Shown here: positions 1 through 7,431 of the stretch, piece after piece | Numbering within the stretch: position 1 is the first letter of the stretch | Layout of the letters: each line of letters opens with the position of its first letter | Source of the DNA: Candidatus Gottesmanbacteria bacterium | GTDB lineage: Bacteria > Patescibacteriota > Microgenomatia > JACPZF01 | Assembly: GCA_016195615.1 (NCBI GenBank) | Contig: JACPZF010000029.1 | Location: forward strand, 1-18,072 | Direction of reading: 5' to 3' | Length of the DNA stretch: 18,072 nucleotides | Program-made: the position numbers and the translations under genes | Notes under the pieces: generated by a model | Databases searched by the model: none | The model's input: the letters and a program-made list of their open reading frames with translations, nothing else | What the model was told of the DNA's origin: nothing

Positions 1-2010
1 AAGACCACCACCACTGAGCGCATTCTTTTTTATACCGGAAAAACTTATAAAATCGGCGACATTGACGAAGGTACTACAGTCATGGATTGGATGGAGCAAG
101 AAAAAGAAAGAGGTATAACTATCACGTCCGCCGCGACCACTGCCTTTTGGAAAGACATTCGTATTAACATCATTGATACTCCCGGCCACGTTGATTTCAC
201 CGCCGAAGTAGAAAGAAGTCTAAGAGTGCTCGACGGCGGGATAACCGTCTTAGACGGCGAAGAGGGAGTGCAATCCCAATCGGAGACTGTCTGGCGGCAG
301 GCGGATAAATATCACGTTCCCCGAATTTGTTTTGTTAACAAAATGGATAAGCTGGGGGCCGATTTTTTCCATACCGTCAAAACGATTGAAGATAGATTAG
401 GCGCCCGCGTGGCGATCTATGTTTTACCAATCGGCAAAGAACAAAATTTTAAAGGCGTAGTGGATTTACTTAACCGTAAGTCCTTGATATGGCAAGGCGA
501 TGCATTGGGTCAAAAATATGAGACCAGCGACGAGATACCCTCTGATTTAAAAAACCAAGTGGAAGAGTACCGCCATCGCCTCGTGGAACTAGTATGCGAA
601 GCCAACGATGATTTATTAGAGAAATATCTAAACGGCAAAGAACCCTCCGTCGAAGAACTTAAAATAGGTTTAAGAAAAGCAACTATTTCCTATAAGCTGG
701 TTCCGATCTTTTGCGGATCTTCCTTAAGAAATAAAGGTGTTCAACCGTTATTAGATGGTACGGTCGATTTCTTACCATCTCCGCTTGACATCAAGGCTAC
801 CGCCGGATATAATCCCAAATCAGGAGCAGAAGAAGTAAGGGAGCATAAAATTGAGGCTCCATTTTCTTCTTTGGCTTTCAAAATTCAAGTAGATCCTCAC
901 GTAGGAAAATTAATCTATGTCAGGGTTTATTCGGGCACTTTAAAATCTGGTTCTTATGTTTATAACCCTACTAAGGATACGGTTGAGAGGGTAGGCAGAC
1001 TGCTTCTCATGCACGCTAACCATAGAGAGGAAATAGAAGAAGCCTGTGCTGGCGAAATTGTGGCCGTTGTCGGTTTAAAAGAGACGATAACTGGGGATAC
1101 GCTTTGTGACAAAGAGAAACCGATTGTTTTAGAAAAAATTACTTTTCCGGAACCGGTTATCTCGTTGGCCATTGAGCCTAAAACCAAGGCTGATCAAGAC
1201 AAAATGGGTTATGCCCTACAGAAATTAGCAGAGGAAGACCCGACTTTTCGTATTAAGACGAATTTCGAAACCGGCCAAACCATTATCTCGGGAATGGGGG
1301 AATTACACTTAGACGTCCTCGTTGATCGGATGCGAAGAGAATTTAATGTCCAAGCCAAGGTAGGAGCACCGCAGGTTGCTTATAAAGAAACGATTAGAAA
1401 AGAAGTAGAGAGTGAGGGTAAATATATCCGCCAATCAGGAGGACGAGGCCAATACGGACACTGTTTGCTCAAACTTGAACCCAAAAATCGAGGAGAAGGC
1501 TTCGAATTTGTCGACGCGATCTTCGGCGGGGCTATTCCAAAGGAATTTATTCCCGGAGTAGAAAAGGGAGTAAAAGAGGCCATGGAAAATGGCGTGCTGG
1601 CTGGTTTTCCCCTCGTAGACATGAAAGTAACACTTTTTGACGGTTCGTTTCACGAGGTTGATTCGTCAGAGATAGCTTTTAAAATTGCTGCCTCGCAGGC
1701 TTTGAAGGCAGGAGTTCTAAAAGCTGATCCAATACTTTTAGAGCCGATCATGAAGGTCGAAGTGACGACTCCCGAGGAATTTTTGGGAAACGTCATCGGC
1801 GACCTGTCAGCCAAAAGAGGCGAAATTCAGGGAACAGAAAAGAGAGGGAATAGCGTAGTGGTTTTAGGAATGGTTCCTCTTGCGGAACTTTCCGGCTACA
1901 CCACAACGCTAAGAAGCATGACCCAGGGAAGAGCCAATCCCTACATGGAACCGTCGCATTATCAAGAAGTGCCTAAAAACATTATGGATCAGATAATAAG
2001 TCATAAATAA
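1..2010 (+). CDS. fusA: Elongation factor G, 5'-truncated by window edge
   Basis: Translocation GTPase that moves tRNA and mRNA through the ribosome after peptide transfer and helps recycle ribosomes; cytoplasmic. The frame is open from base 1, and the first visible residues, KTTTTERILFYTG, begin at the P-loop lysine, so only about 20-25 N-terminal residues are missing. The ATG at 82 is internal (MDWMEQE). Visible motifs are RGITI of switch I, DTPGHVDF (about residues 59-66 of the partial product), NKMD (about 113-116), MGELHLDVL of domain III, GRGQYGH of domain IV and the C-terminal SGYTTTLRSMTQGR. The 669 visible residues fit the usual total of about 690-700. tuf follows after 23 nt, as in a str operon; rpsL and rpsG would be expected upstream, outside the window. 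The gene looks intact and the identification is very secure. Confidence 0.98.
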   Translation, partial: KTTTTERILFYTGKTYKIGDIDEGTTVMDWMEQEKERGITITSAATTAFWKDIRINIIDTPGHVDFTAEVERSLRVLDGGITVLDGEEGVQSQSETVWRQADKYHVPRICFVNKMDKLGADFFHTVKTIEDRLGARVAIYVLPIGKEQNFKGVVDLLNRKSLIWQGDALGQKYETSDEIPSDLKNQVEEYRHRLVELVCEANDDLLEKYLNGKEPSVEELKIGLRKATISYKLVPIFCGSSLRNKGVQPLLDGTVDFLPSPLDIKATAGYNPKSGAEEVREHKIEAPFSSLAFKIQVDPHVGKLIYVRVYSGTLKSGSYVYNPTKDTVERVGRLLLMHANHREEIEEACAGEIVAVVGLKETITGDTLCDKEKPIVLEKITFPEPVISLAIEPKTKADQDKMGYALQKLAEEDPTFRIKTNFETGQTIISGMGELHLDVLVDRMRREFNVQAKVGAPQVAYKETIRKEVESEGKYIRQSGGRGQYGHCLLKLEPKNRGEGFEFVDAIFGGAIPKEFIPGVEKGVKEAMENGVLAGFPLVDMKVTLFDGSFHEVDSSEIAFKIAASQALKAGVLKADPILLEPIMKVEVTTPEEFLGNVIGDLSAKRGEIQGTEKRGNSVVVLGMVPLAELSGYTTTLRSMTQGRANPYMEPSHYQEVPKNIMDQIISHK

Positions 2011-2022
2011 TTAAATAATTAT

Positions 2023-2030
2023 AAGGAGGA
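2023..2030 (+). promoter_or_regulatory. Strong Shine-Dalgarno site of tuf
   Basis: AAGGAGGA lies 4 nt upstream of the tuf ATG at 2034. It is the strongest anti-SD match I see in the window. It stands out because many other genes here have an AT-rich start context with little or no SD. This fits the high expression expected of EF-Tu. Confidence 0.85.
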
Positions 2031-2033
2031 AAA

Positions 2034-3221
2034 ATGGCAGACCAGAAAAAATATAATCGGACAAAACCGCACGTCAATATTGGGACGATCGGACACGTTG
2101 ATCATGGTAAAACTACCCTGACGGCGGCGATTGCCACGGTTTTAGCGACCAAAGGCTTAGCCGAGGCTAAAAAATACGAAGACATTGATAACGCTCCGGA
2201 AGAAAAAGCTAGAGGCGTTACCATTAATATTACTCATATTGAGTATGAAACGAGCAAGAGACATTATGCTCATATCGACGCCCCAGGTCATGCTGACTAC
2301 ATTAAAAATATGATCACTGGTGCGGCGCAGATGGATGGCGCGATACTGGTAGTTTCCGCACCCGATGGCCCGATGCCACAAACGAGAGAACATATTCTTT
2401 TGGCAAAACAGGTCAATGTTCCGGCCATGGTAGTTTTTTTGAATAAAGTTGACATGGTCGACGATAAAGAACTTCTCGACTTGGTGGAAGTGGAAGTAAG
2501 AGAACTTTTAACTAAATATGGCTATCCCGGAAATGACACACCCATTATTAAAGGTTCAGCTCTTAAGGCCCTAGAAGGAGACGCTGAAGCACAAAATCAA
2601 ATCATGGTTTTAATGGATGCCGTTGACAGCTACATTCCGCAACCGGTGAGAGATCTTGATAAGCCGTTTTTAATGCCGATCGAAGACGTTTTTTCGATCA
2701 AAGGCAGAGGAACGGTAGTCACTGGTCGTATCGAGCGCGGTAAGGTTTTAATAAACGACGAAATCGAGATTGTTGGTCTTAAAGATACCCAAAAGACGGT
2801 CGTTACCGGCGTCGAAATGTTTAGAAAACAACTTGACGAAGGTCAGGCTGGCGACAACGTTGGCGTACTTCTTCGCGGCGTGGAGAAAGACAACGTCGAA
2901 AGAGGTCAGGTTTTGGCCAAGCCAGGGACCATCACGCCCCATACCGAATTTGAGGCCGAAGTCTATATTCTTACCAAAGAAGAAGGAGGAAGGCATACGC
3001 CTTTCTTTAGCGGTTATCGTCCGCAATTTTATATTCGGACGACCGATGTTACCGGTGAAGTAACCTTAGAAAAAGGGGTGGAAATGGTGATGCCTGGGGA
3101 TAACGCCAAGATGACGGTAAAATTAATCGTTCCCGTCGCGCTTGAGGAAGGTCTGCGTTTTGCTATTCGTGAAGGCGGACACACGGTTGGCGCTGGTGCG
3201 ATTACAAAAATTCTAAAGTAA
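2034..3221 (+). CDS. tuf: Elongation factor Tu
   Basis: GTPase that carries aminoacyl-tRNA to the ribosomal A site; cytoplasmic. The 395-residue length is typical. The G domain shows GHVDHGKT (residues 20-27), the switch I segment EEKARGVTI (56-64), DAPGHADY (82-89, with the catalytic His at 86), NKVD (137-140) and GSAL (174-177). Domain 2 begins near PFLMPIEDVF and carries GRGTVVTGRIERG; domain 3 ends with GGHTVGAG. One oddity is that the usually invariant Cys of DCPGHADY (Cys81 in E. coli) is Ala83, encoded by GCC at 2280. The start is fixed by the strong SD 4 nt upstream. It lies between fusA and rpsJ, with 27 nt to rpsJ, so str and S10 genes are contiguous. The call is secure. Confidence 0.99.
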   Translation: MADQKKYNRTKPHVNIGTIGHVDHGKTTLTAAIATVLATKGLAEAKKYEDIDNAPEEKARGVTINITHIEYETSKRHYAHIDAPGHADYIKNMITGAAQMDGAILVVSAPDGPMPQTREHILLAKQVNVPAMVVFLNKVDMVDDKELLDLVEVEVRELLTKYGYPGNDTPIIKGSALKALEGDAEAQNQIMVLMDAVDSYIPQPVRDLDKPFLMPIEDVFSIKGRGTVVTGRIERGKVLINDEIEIVGLKDTQKTVVTGVEMFRKQLDEGQAGDNVGVLLRGVEKDNVERGQVLAKPGTITPHTEFEAEVYILTKEEGGRHTPFFSGYRPQFYIRTTDVTGEVTLEKGVEMVMPGDNAKMTVKLIVPVALEEGLRFAIREGGHTVGAGAITKILK

Positions 3222-3248
3222 TGATTAAGAATTAGCCTAAAGTCAAAG

Positions 3249-3557
3249 ATGCCTAAAGGAAGAATTAGAGTACGTTTAAAATCTTATGACCACCGCGTCT
3301 TAGACGCGAGTTGTCAACAAATCTTAGATACGGCGATAAGGACCGGAGGTAAGGTGATGGGTCCAATACCGTTACCGACCGATAGAAGCATGTGGGCCGT
3401 ACAAAAATCACCTTTTACGGATAAAGATAGTCGAGAGCATTTTGAAATTAGGGTTCATAAAAGACTAATAGATATTATGGAACCAACCGATAAAACGATT
3501 GATAGTTTAATGCATTTGGAATTACCAGCCGGGGTGGACATCGAGATAAAAATGTAG
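3249..3557 (+). CDS. rpsJ: 30S ribosomal protein S10
   Basis: Small-subunit head protein; its family also acts as NusE in transcription antitermination. The 102-residue length is normal. Characteristic segments are RIRVRLKSYDHRVLD at the N-terminus, GPIPLPT in the long loop that reaches into the head, and FEIRVHKRLIDI near the C-terminus. No clear Shine-Dalgarno precedes the ATG at 3249. In most bacteria S10 is followed within tens of bases by rplC. Here it is followed by a 170-nt spacer with hairpins and a terminator, so rpsJ may be expressed partly separately from the genes after it. The identification is secure. Confidence 0.98.
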   Translation: MPKGRIRVRLKSYDHRVLDASCQQILDTAIRTGGKVMGPIPLPTDRSMWAVQKSPFTDKDSREHFEIRVHKRLIDIMEPTDKTIDSLMHLELPAGVDIEIKM

Positions 3558-3640
3558 ACGGAAGGTTTTTAATACCGTGAGACTAAAATTTAATAAGATT
3601 GATCACTGGAGGTGCAAAAGCTAAATAAGGCTCAAATTTT

Positions 3641-3665
3641 CAGGAAGCCCGTTTCGAGTTTCCTG
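3641..3665 (+). promoter_or_regulatory. Leader hairpin 1 (candidate antiterminator arm)
   Basis: Inverted repeat CAGGAA / TTCCTG with a 13-nt interior, about 24 nt upstream of the terminator hairpin. Its two arms resemble the two arms of the terminator (AGGAAGC versus AGGGAGC, and TTTCCT versus CTTCCT), so arms of the two hairpins can swap partners. A protein- or ribosome-dependent switch is inferred, not shown. Confidence 0.5.
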
Positions 3666-3688
3666 TAACAACCGCAAGGATTTATTCT

Positions 3689-3716
3689 GTAGGGAGCCAA
3701 AAGCTTCCTACTTTTT
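3689..3716 (+). terminator. Intrinsic terminator just upstream of rplC
   Basis: The 5' arm GTAGGGAGC (3689-3697), loop CAAAA and 3' arm GCTTCCTAC (3703-3711) form a 9-bp stem with one G-U wobble. TTTTT follows directly, and then GTTT. This is a canonical rho-independent terminator. It ends 11 nt before the rplC start codon, so it either ends the rpsJ transcript or works as a regulated attenuator for rplC and the genes behind it. Confidence 0.8.
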
Positions 3717-3727
3717 GTTTGCAGAGT

Positions 3728-4360
3728 ATGAAGATACAAGGACTATTAGGAACAAAAATAGAACAGACCAAAACTTTCACCCCAAAAGGGGAAAGAATTC
3801 CCGTGACTAAAATTATGCTTGGGCCAACCCGGGTTGTGGCCATATTGCCCCAACCAAACCGCGAATATCAAATAATCAGAGTCGGATTTGGTCTTGCTAA
3901 AAATAGCAATAAGCCAACACTAGGACAAATAAAAGGAGCGGGATTAACAACCGCTCCACATTTTTTTAAAGAGTTCAAAACCGATCTCGAGGGAAATTTA
4001 ACCCTGGGACAAGAAATTAAGGCGGCTGACGTTTTCGGTGTCGGCGACAAAGTTAAAGTCTCCGGTGTTTCCAAGGGGAAAGGATTTGCCGGGGTAGTTA
4101 AAAGATACGGGTTTCATGGTGGACCAAAAACTCACGGACAGTCAGATCGGCACCGAGCACCAGGGTCTAGTGGTTCGACGACAACTCCGGGTCGCGTCTA
4201 TCGAGGGCATAGAATGGGAGGAAGAATGGGAGGAGTAAAAGTAACAATTTTGGGACTCAAAGTAGTGGCCTTAGATAACGAAAAAAATGAAATCTTAATT
4301 TCCGGCTTAGTTCCTGGACCAATCGGAGGTTTAGTTTCCATTATAAAGGAGTCAAGTTAG
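3728..4360 (+). CDS. rplC: 50S ribosomal protein L3
   Basis: Early-assembly large-subunit protein that reaches toward the peptidyl-transferase centre. I start it at ATG 3728 (MKIQGLLG), giving 210 residues against about 209 in E. coli. A TTG three codons upstream would overlap the terminator tail and add only MQS. Family signatures are GKGFAGVVKRYGFHGGP, THGQSDRHR, PGSSGSTTTPGRV and GHRMGGRMGGVKVT. The N-terminal segment reads LLGTKIEQTKTF where most families have a GKKIGMTQIF-like sequence, so this end is divergent. No good Shine-Dalgarno is visible; the upstream 50 nt are taken up by the terminator hairpin. rplD follows after 2 nt. The identification is secure and the start is likely. Confidence 0.96.
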   Translation: MKIQGLLGTKIEQTKTFTPKGERIPVTKIMLGPTRVVAILPQPNREYQIIRVGFGLAKNSNKPTLGQIKGAGLTTAPHFFKEFKTDLEGNLTLGQEIKAADVFGVGDKVKVSGVSKGKGFAGVVKRYGFHGGPKTHGQSDRHRAPGSSGSTTTPGRVYRGHRMGGRMGGVKVTILGLKVVALDNEKNEILISGLVPGPIGGLVSIIKESS

Positions 4361-4362
4361 AT

Positions 4363-5025
4363 ATGCCAAAAAAAACCGTCGGTAAAAAAAGTATCAGAAA
4401 CACCGTAGATGTCTACAGTTTCGCGGGAGAAAAGACGGAAACGAAGTCCCTTCCGGCAAAATTTTTTGGGCAGGATGTTAAAACGGCCTTACTTTCGCAA
4501 GCAATCAGACTTTATCAAAGCAATAAACATACCGGAAATTTTAATACGAAAACCAGAGGAGAAGTTTCTGGCGGCGGTAAAAAACCCTGGGCGCAGAAAG
4601 AAACTGGTCGTGCCCGCCAAGGTTCTATTAGGGCGCCCCATTGGCGAGGCGGCGGCGTGATCTTTGGGCCCAAAAATAAAGACTACACCAGCCAAATGCC
4701 CCAAAAAATGAAACAGAAATCCCTCTCCATGGCACTTTCCTTGAAAGCTTCAGATAAAAAGATAAAAATACTAAATGCCAAAAACGCCAAATCTTCGCTT
4801 AAAACCAAAGAATTAAACCTAACACTTCATAAAATTTACGACTTAAAAGAAAAAATGCCCAAAATTTTAGTTATTACCACGAAAGAGAATAAAAATATCA
4901 TTAATGGTTTACACAATTTATCCTATGTCACCGTCTTTAATATTGGTACCCTCAATTCCTTGAGCGTTTTTAACCATGACGAATTATTATTTAGCGATTC
5001 TGCTTTTTCTTTTTATGAAAAATAA
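4363..5025 (+). CDS. rplD: 50S ribosomal protein L4
   Basis: Lines the polypeptide exit tunnel and, in E. coli, represses the S10 operon by binding its mRNA leader. The 220-residue length is slightly above the usual 200-210. The tunnel loop is recognisable in TRGEVSGGGKKPWAQKETGRA, about residues 64-84, followed by RQGSIRAPHWRGGGVIFGP. The C-terminal half is divergent and lysine-rich. AAGGAG at 4346-4351, inside the end of rplC, can serve as SD. The 3' end overlaps rplW by 11 nt. It is the natural candidate regulator of the leader at 3558-3727, but that is inferred by analogy only. Confidence 0.96.
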   Translation: MPKKTVGKKSIRNTVDVYSFAGEKTETKSLPAKFFGQDVKTALLSQAIRLYQSNKHTGNFNTKTRGEVSGGGKKPWAQKETGRARQGSIRAPHWRGGGVIFGPKNKDYTSQMPQKMKQKSLSMALSLKASDKKIKILNAKNAKSSLKTKELNLTLHKIYDLKEKMPKILVITTKENKNIINGLHNLSYVTVFNIGTLNSLSVFNHDELLFSDSAFSFYEK

Positions 5026-5308
5026 TACCAGCATCATTAGAGCCTTATTAACGGAAAAGACCATGCAAGAGGCCAAAGAAGGCAAGTACACTTTTCAGGT
5101 GGTTTTAAAATCCGGCAAAAGGGAAATTAAAAAAGACGTAGAGAGTCAATTTGGTGTCAACGTCCAAGCGGTAAAAACGATCACCATACAAGGTAAAAGT
5201 CGCAGTGTCGGTTCAAAAAGAACCAAAGTGGCAAAAAGCCCTTGGAAAAAAGCAGTTTTGACTTTAAAACCAGAGCAAAAAATTGATTTATTTGAGGTTT
5301 CTTCCTAA
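5015..5308 (+). CDS. rplW: 50S ribosomal protein L23
   Basis: Sits at the exit of the peptide tunnel, where trigger factor and SRP dock. I start it at ATG 5015 (MKNNTSIIRALLTEK), giving 97 residues, close to the family norm of about 95-100. A longer reading from 4976 would add a hydrophobic MTNYYLAILLFLF extension that is simply rplD read in another frame, and I reject it. Family features are IIRALLTEKT, KYTFQV, the EIKKDVESQFGVNV helix and KKAVLTL near the C-terminus. It overlaps rplD by 11 nt, so its translation is probably coupled to rplD. rplB starts 1 nt after its stop. Confidence 0.95.
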   Translation: MKNNTSIIRALLTEKTMQEAKEGKYTFQVVLKSGKREIKKDVESQFGVNVQAVKTITIQGKSRSVGSKRTKVAKSPWKKAVLTLKPEQKIDLFEVSS

Positions 5309-5309
5309 T

Positions 5310-6152
5310 ATGGCTAACGCAATGGAATTTATTAAGCCGATGACGGGAACAACTCCGGGAAGAAGATTTATGACGGGGTTGTCATCGAGGGTGATAACCA
5401 AAAAGACGCCGGAAAAAAGCTTGAAAGTTATTTTACCTAAAATCTCTGGCAGAGACGTTTGGGGCCGCGTTTCTGTTAGACACCAAGGAGGTCGACACAA
5501 AAGATTTTTGCGCCGCATCGATTTTAAAAGAGATAAATACGATATTGTCGCAACAGTAATGGCTATTGAATATGACCCAAACCGTTCTGCCAACATTGCT
5601 CTTTTGCACTACCTTGACGGTGAGAAAAGATACATTCTCGCTCCTGAGGGATTAAAAGTTGGTGAAAAGTTACAGTCGGCAAAACAGGCAGAAATAAAAT
5701 CAGGGAATAGTTTATCTCTTAGCGCTATTCCCGTTGGCACGTTAATTCATAATATCGAATTAGTGCCAAATCGGGGAGGTCAATTGATAAGAAGCGCTGG
5801 AAGTGCCGCAGTCGTTATGGCTAAGGAAAAAAATTATGTGCAAGTGAAAATGCCGTCGGGAGAAATCCGAAAACTTAATGATCAATGTTTTGCCACTATC
5901 GGTCAGGTAGGAAATATCGAATGGAAAAATATTCATTTTGGCAAAGCTGGCAGGAAGCGTCATCTTGGTATTAGACCAACCGTTAGAGGCACGGCCCAAA
6001 ATCCTCGTTCCCATCCCCATGGTGGCGGGGAAGGCCGAAGCGGGGTGGGTATGAAATATCCAAAAACCCCTTGGGGAAAACATGCTCGAGGCAAAAAAAC
6101 CAGAAAGAGAAATAAACCCAGTAATAAATTTATCGTCCAAAGGAGAAAATAA
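5310..6152 (+). CDS. rplB: 50S ribosomal protein L2
   Basis: One of the most conserved large-subunit proteins; it binds 23S rRNA near the peptidyl-transferase centre and helps join the subunits. Starting at ATG 5310 gives 280 residues (E. coli 273). An upstream start at 5283 would run through the end of rplW and is rejected; ATG 5322 is a possible alternative. Signatures are KPMTGTTPGRR, GRVSVRHQGGRHKR, GSAAVVMAKE and HPHGGGEGR (about residues 235-243, with the histidine important for activity), followed by a basic tail KKTRKRNKPSNKF. The gene begins 1 nt after rplW and is followed by rpsS after 5 nt. Confidence 0.97.
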   Translation: MANAMEFIKPMTGTTPGRRFMTGLSSRVITKKTPEKSLKVILPKISGRDVWGRVSVRHQGGRHKRFLRRIDFKRDKYDIVATVMAIEYDPNRSANIALLHYLDGEKRYILAPEGLKVGEKLQSAKQAEIKSGNSLSLSAIPVGTLIHNIELVPNRGGQLIRSAGSAAVVMAKEKNYVQVKMPSGEIRKLNDQCFATIGQVGNIEWKNIHFGKAGRKRHLGIRPTVRGTAQNPRSHPHGGGEGRSGVGMKYPKTPWGKHARGKKTRKRNKPSNKFIVQRRK

Positions 6153-6157
6153 TAAAT

Positions 6158-6442
6158 ATGTCAAGATCGCTAAAAAAGGGTCCATACATTGACCCAAAAT
6201 TATTAAAAAAAATTCAAAAACAGAACCAGCAAGGGAAGAAAGAAATTATTAAAACTTGGTCTAGAGATTCTATGGTAGCGCCGGAATTTGTGGGCCAGAC
6301 GATCGCTATTCATAATGGCAGGGTTCACATTTCTGTTTTTATTACCGAATCAATGGTGGGTCATCATTTAGGGGAGTTGGCTCCGACGCGAACTTTCCGA
6401 ACCCACGGCCGCGTCGTCGCGAGAGAATTATCTAAGACCTAA
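6158..6442 (+). CDS. rpsS: 30S ribosomal protein S19
   Basis: Small-subunit head protein that pairs with S13 and contacts the A-site finger of the large subunit. The 94 residues are typical. The N-terminus SRSLKKGPYID and the segment ITESMVGHHLGELAPTRTF are diagnostic, as is the basic tail HGRVVAREL. A reasonable SD, AAAGGAGA (6138-6145), lies inside the 3' end of rplB at rather long spacing. rplV follows after 4 nt. Nothing unusual is seen. Confidence 0.97.
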   Translation: MSRSLKKGPYIDPKLLKKIQKQNQQGKKEIIKTWSRDSMVAPEFVGQTIAIHNGRVHISVFITESMVGHHLGELAPTRTFRTHGRVVARELSKT

Positions 6443-6446
6443 AAAT

Positions 6447-6785
6447 ATGGATGTTATCGCTTATACCAAATATTTAAGAATTTCGCCAAGAAAAGTGCGA
6501 ATTATTGCTAGTGGGATAAAAAAAATGAGTCTGGAGCAAGTTTTGGCGAAAATGCCATTTTTACTAAAAGCCGGAGCCAAACCAATACTCAAAACCGTGC
6601 AAAGCGCCTTGGCCAATGCGGAAAAAAACTATAGTTTGAAATCAGAAAACCTGATAATTAAAAATATCATCGTCGAAGAGAGTAATCGCTTAAAACGGAT
6701 GGACAGGTCGCACGGATCGAGATTTAGCAGAGGGATAAAACAAAAAAGAGGATGTCATATAAAAGTTATTTTAACTAGTAAATAA
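6447..6785 (+). CDS. rplV: 50S ribosomal protein L22
   Basis: Large-subunit protein whose long beta-hairpin lines the exit tunnel; it is a known site of macrolide-resistance mutations in other bacteria. 112 residues, as expected. The N-terminal YLRISPRKVRIIA, central SALANAEKN and C-terminal hairpin region RMDRSHGSRFSRGIKQKRG are typical of the family. The start context is AAAATATG, without a convincing SD, so translation probably depends on coupling to rpsS 4 nt upstream. rpsC follows after 2 nt. Confidence 0.96.
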   Translation: MDVIAYTKYLRISPRKVRIIASGIKKMSLEQVLAKMPFLLKAGAKPILKTVQSALANAEKNYSLKSENLIIKNIIVEESNRLKRMDRSHGSRFSRGIKQKRGCHIKVILTSK

Positions 6786-6787
6786 GT

Positions 6788-7429
6788 ATGGGACAAAAAA
6801 TAAATCCAATCGGTTTTAGACTTGGTCCACTCTATACCTGGACGTCTCGTTGGTATGCCGACAAAAAAAACTATCGACAGTTTCTTTTAGAGGACGTAAA
6901 AATTAGAAAAATTCTGATGACCAAATTACGGCCGGCGGGAATTACTCGCGTCGAAATTGAGCGCTCCATTAACACGATGGAAATTATTATCTATGTGGCA
7001 AGACCGGGTTTGGTTATTGGCCGGGGCGGTACCGGCATGGATGATTTAAAAAAATATCTTTTGAAGACTTTGAGTTTTAACCAAACTAAAAAAAATACCC
7101 CGAAAATCGATATTAAGGTTGAACCTGTTAAAGAGCCAAATTTAGACGCTTACTTAGTTGCCACCAACATTGCGGAGCAGCTAACCAAAAGATTTCCTGC
7201 CAAACGGGCTATGAATCAGGCATTGGATAAAGTTCTACAGGCGGGAGCAAAAGGGGTGAGAATTATTCTTTCGGGCAGAATCGGCGGGGCAGAAATTGCC
7301 CGAAGAGAAAAAGTTCAATCAGGCGTTGTTCCCTTATCAACCCTACGGGAAAAAATTGATTTTGCTAAAGTTCCGGCTTTAACTAAATCCGGCTATGTAG
7401 GGATTAAGGTTTGGATTTGTAAGAAGTAA
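6788..7429 (+). CDS. rpsC: 30S ribosomal protein S3
   Basis: Small-subunit protein at the mRNA entry channel, with helicase-like and RNA-binding roles. 213 residues. The N-terminus GQKINPIGFRLG is the classic S3 opening. A type II KH domain is visible with VIGRGGTGMDDL at about residues 76-87. The C-terminal domain carries GAKGVRIILSGRIGGAEIARRE, and the protein ends with VGIKVWICKK, lacking the long acidic or basic tail found in some bacteria. It starts 2 nt after rplV and ends 2 nt before rplP. Confidence 0.97.
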   Translation: MGQKINPIGFRLGPLYTWTSRWYADKKNYRQFLLEDVKIRKILMTKLRPAGITRVEIERSINTMEIIIYVARPGLVIGRGGTGMDDLKKYLLKTLSFNQTKKNTPKIDIKVEPVKEPNLDAYLVATNIAEQLTKRFPAKRAMNQALDKVLQAGAKGVRIILSGRIGGAEIARREKVQSGVVPLSTLREKIDFAKVPALTKSGYVGIKVWICKK

Positions 7430-7431
7430 CT

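Larger units (their letters stand above)
3558..3727 (+). promoter_or_regulatory. rpsJ-rplC leader, putative attenuator
   Basis: This is the longest non-coding stretch in the window. It contains hairpin 1 (CAGGAA at 3641-3646 with TTCCTG at 3660-3665) and a terminator hairpin (3689-3711) followed by TTTTT. Alternative pairings are visible. AGGAAGC (3642-3648) is fully complementary to GCTTCCT (3703-3709), the terminator's 3' arm. GGCTC (3629-3633) is complementary to GAGCC (3694-3698) in its 5' side. TTCCT (3660-3664) can pair with AGGGA (3691-3695) with one G-U. Mutually exclusive pairings of this kind are the mark of transcription attenuation. In E. coli, r-protein L4 represses the S10 operon through a leader terminator; here rplD is the second gene after the leader. 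Control by L4 is inference. A GGAGG at 3608-3612 has no well-spaced start codon. Confidence 0.55.

Noticed and set aside
960..1653. Minus-strand open frames inside fusA and similar ones elsewhere
   Set aside because: They lie entirely within conserved plus-strand genes, show no family motif or start signals, and are frame shadows.
82..2010. Reading fusA as a complete gene starting at the ATG at 82
   Set aside because: The frame is open back to base 1 and encodes the EF-G P-loop region (KTTTTERILFYTG), so the gene is cut by the window edge.
3558..3578. ACGG...CCGT as a terminator directly after rpsJ
   Set aside because: The stem is only 4 bp with a long loop, and no T-tract follows it.
3599..3627. 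TTGATC-17 nt-TAAATA as a promoter for rplC in the leader
   Set aside because: The -10 matches the consensus at only about three of six positions; too weak to call, though an internal promoter in the leader cannot be excluded.
4976..5014. Hydrophobic N-terminal extension of L23 as a signal or membrane segment
   Set aside because: It is the end of rplD read in another frame; L23 is a cytoplasmic ribosomal protein and ATG 5015 gives the family length.
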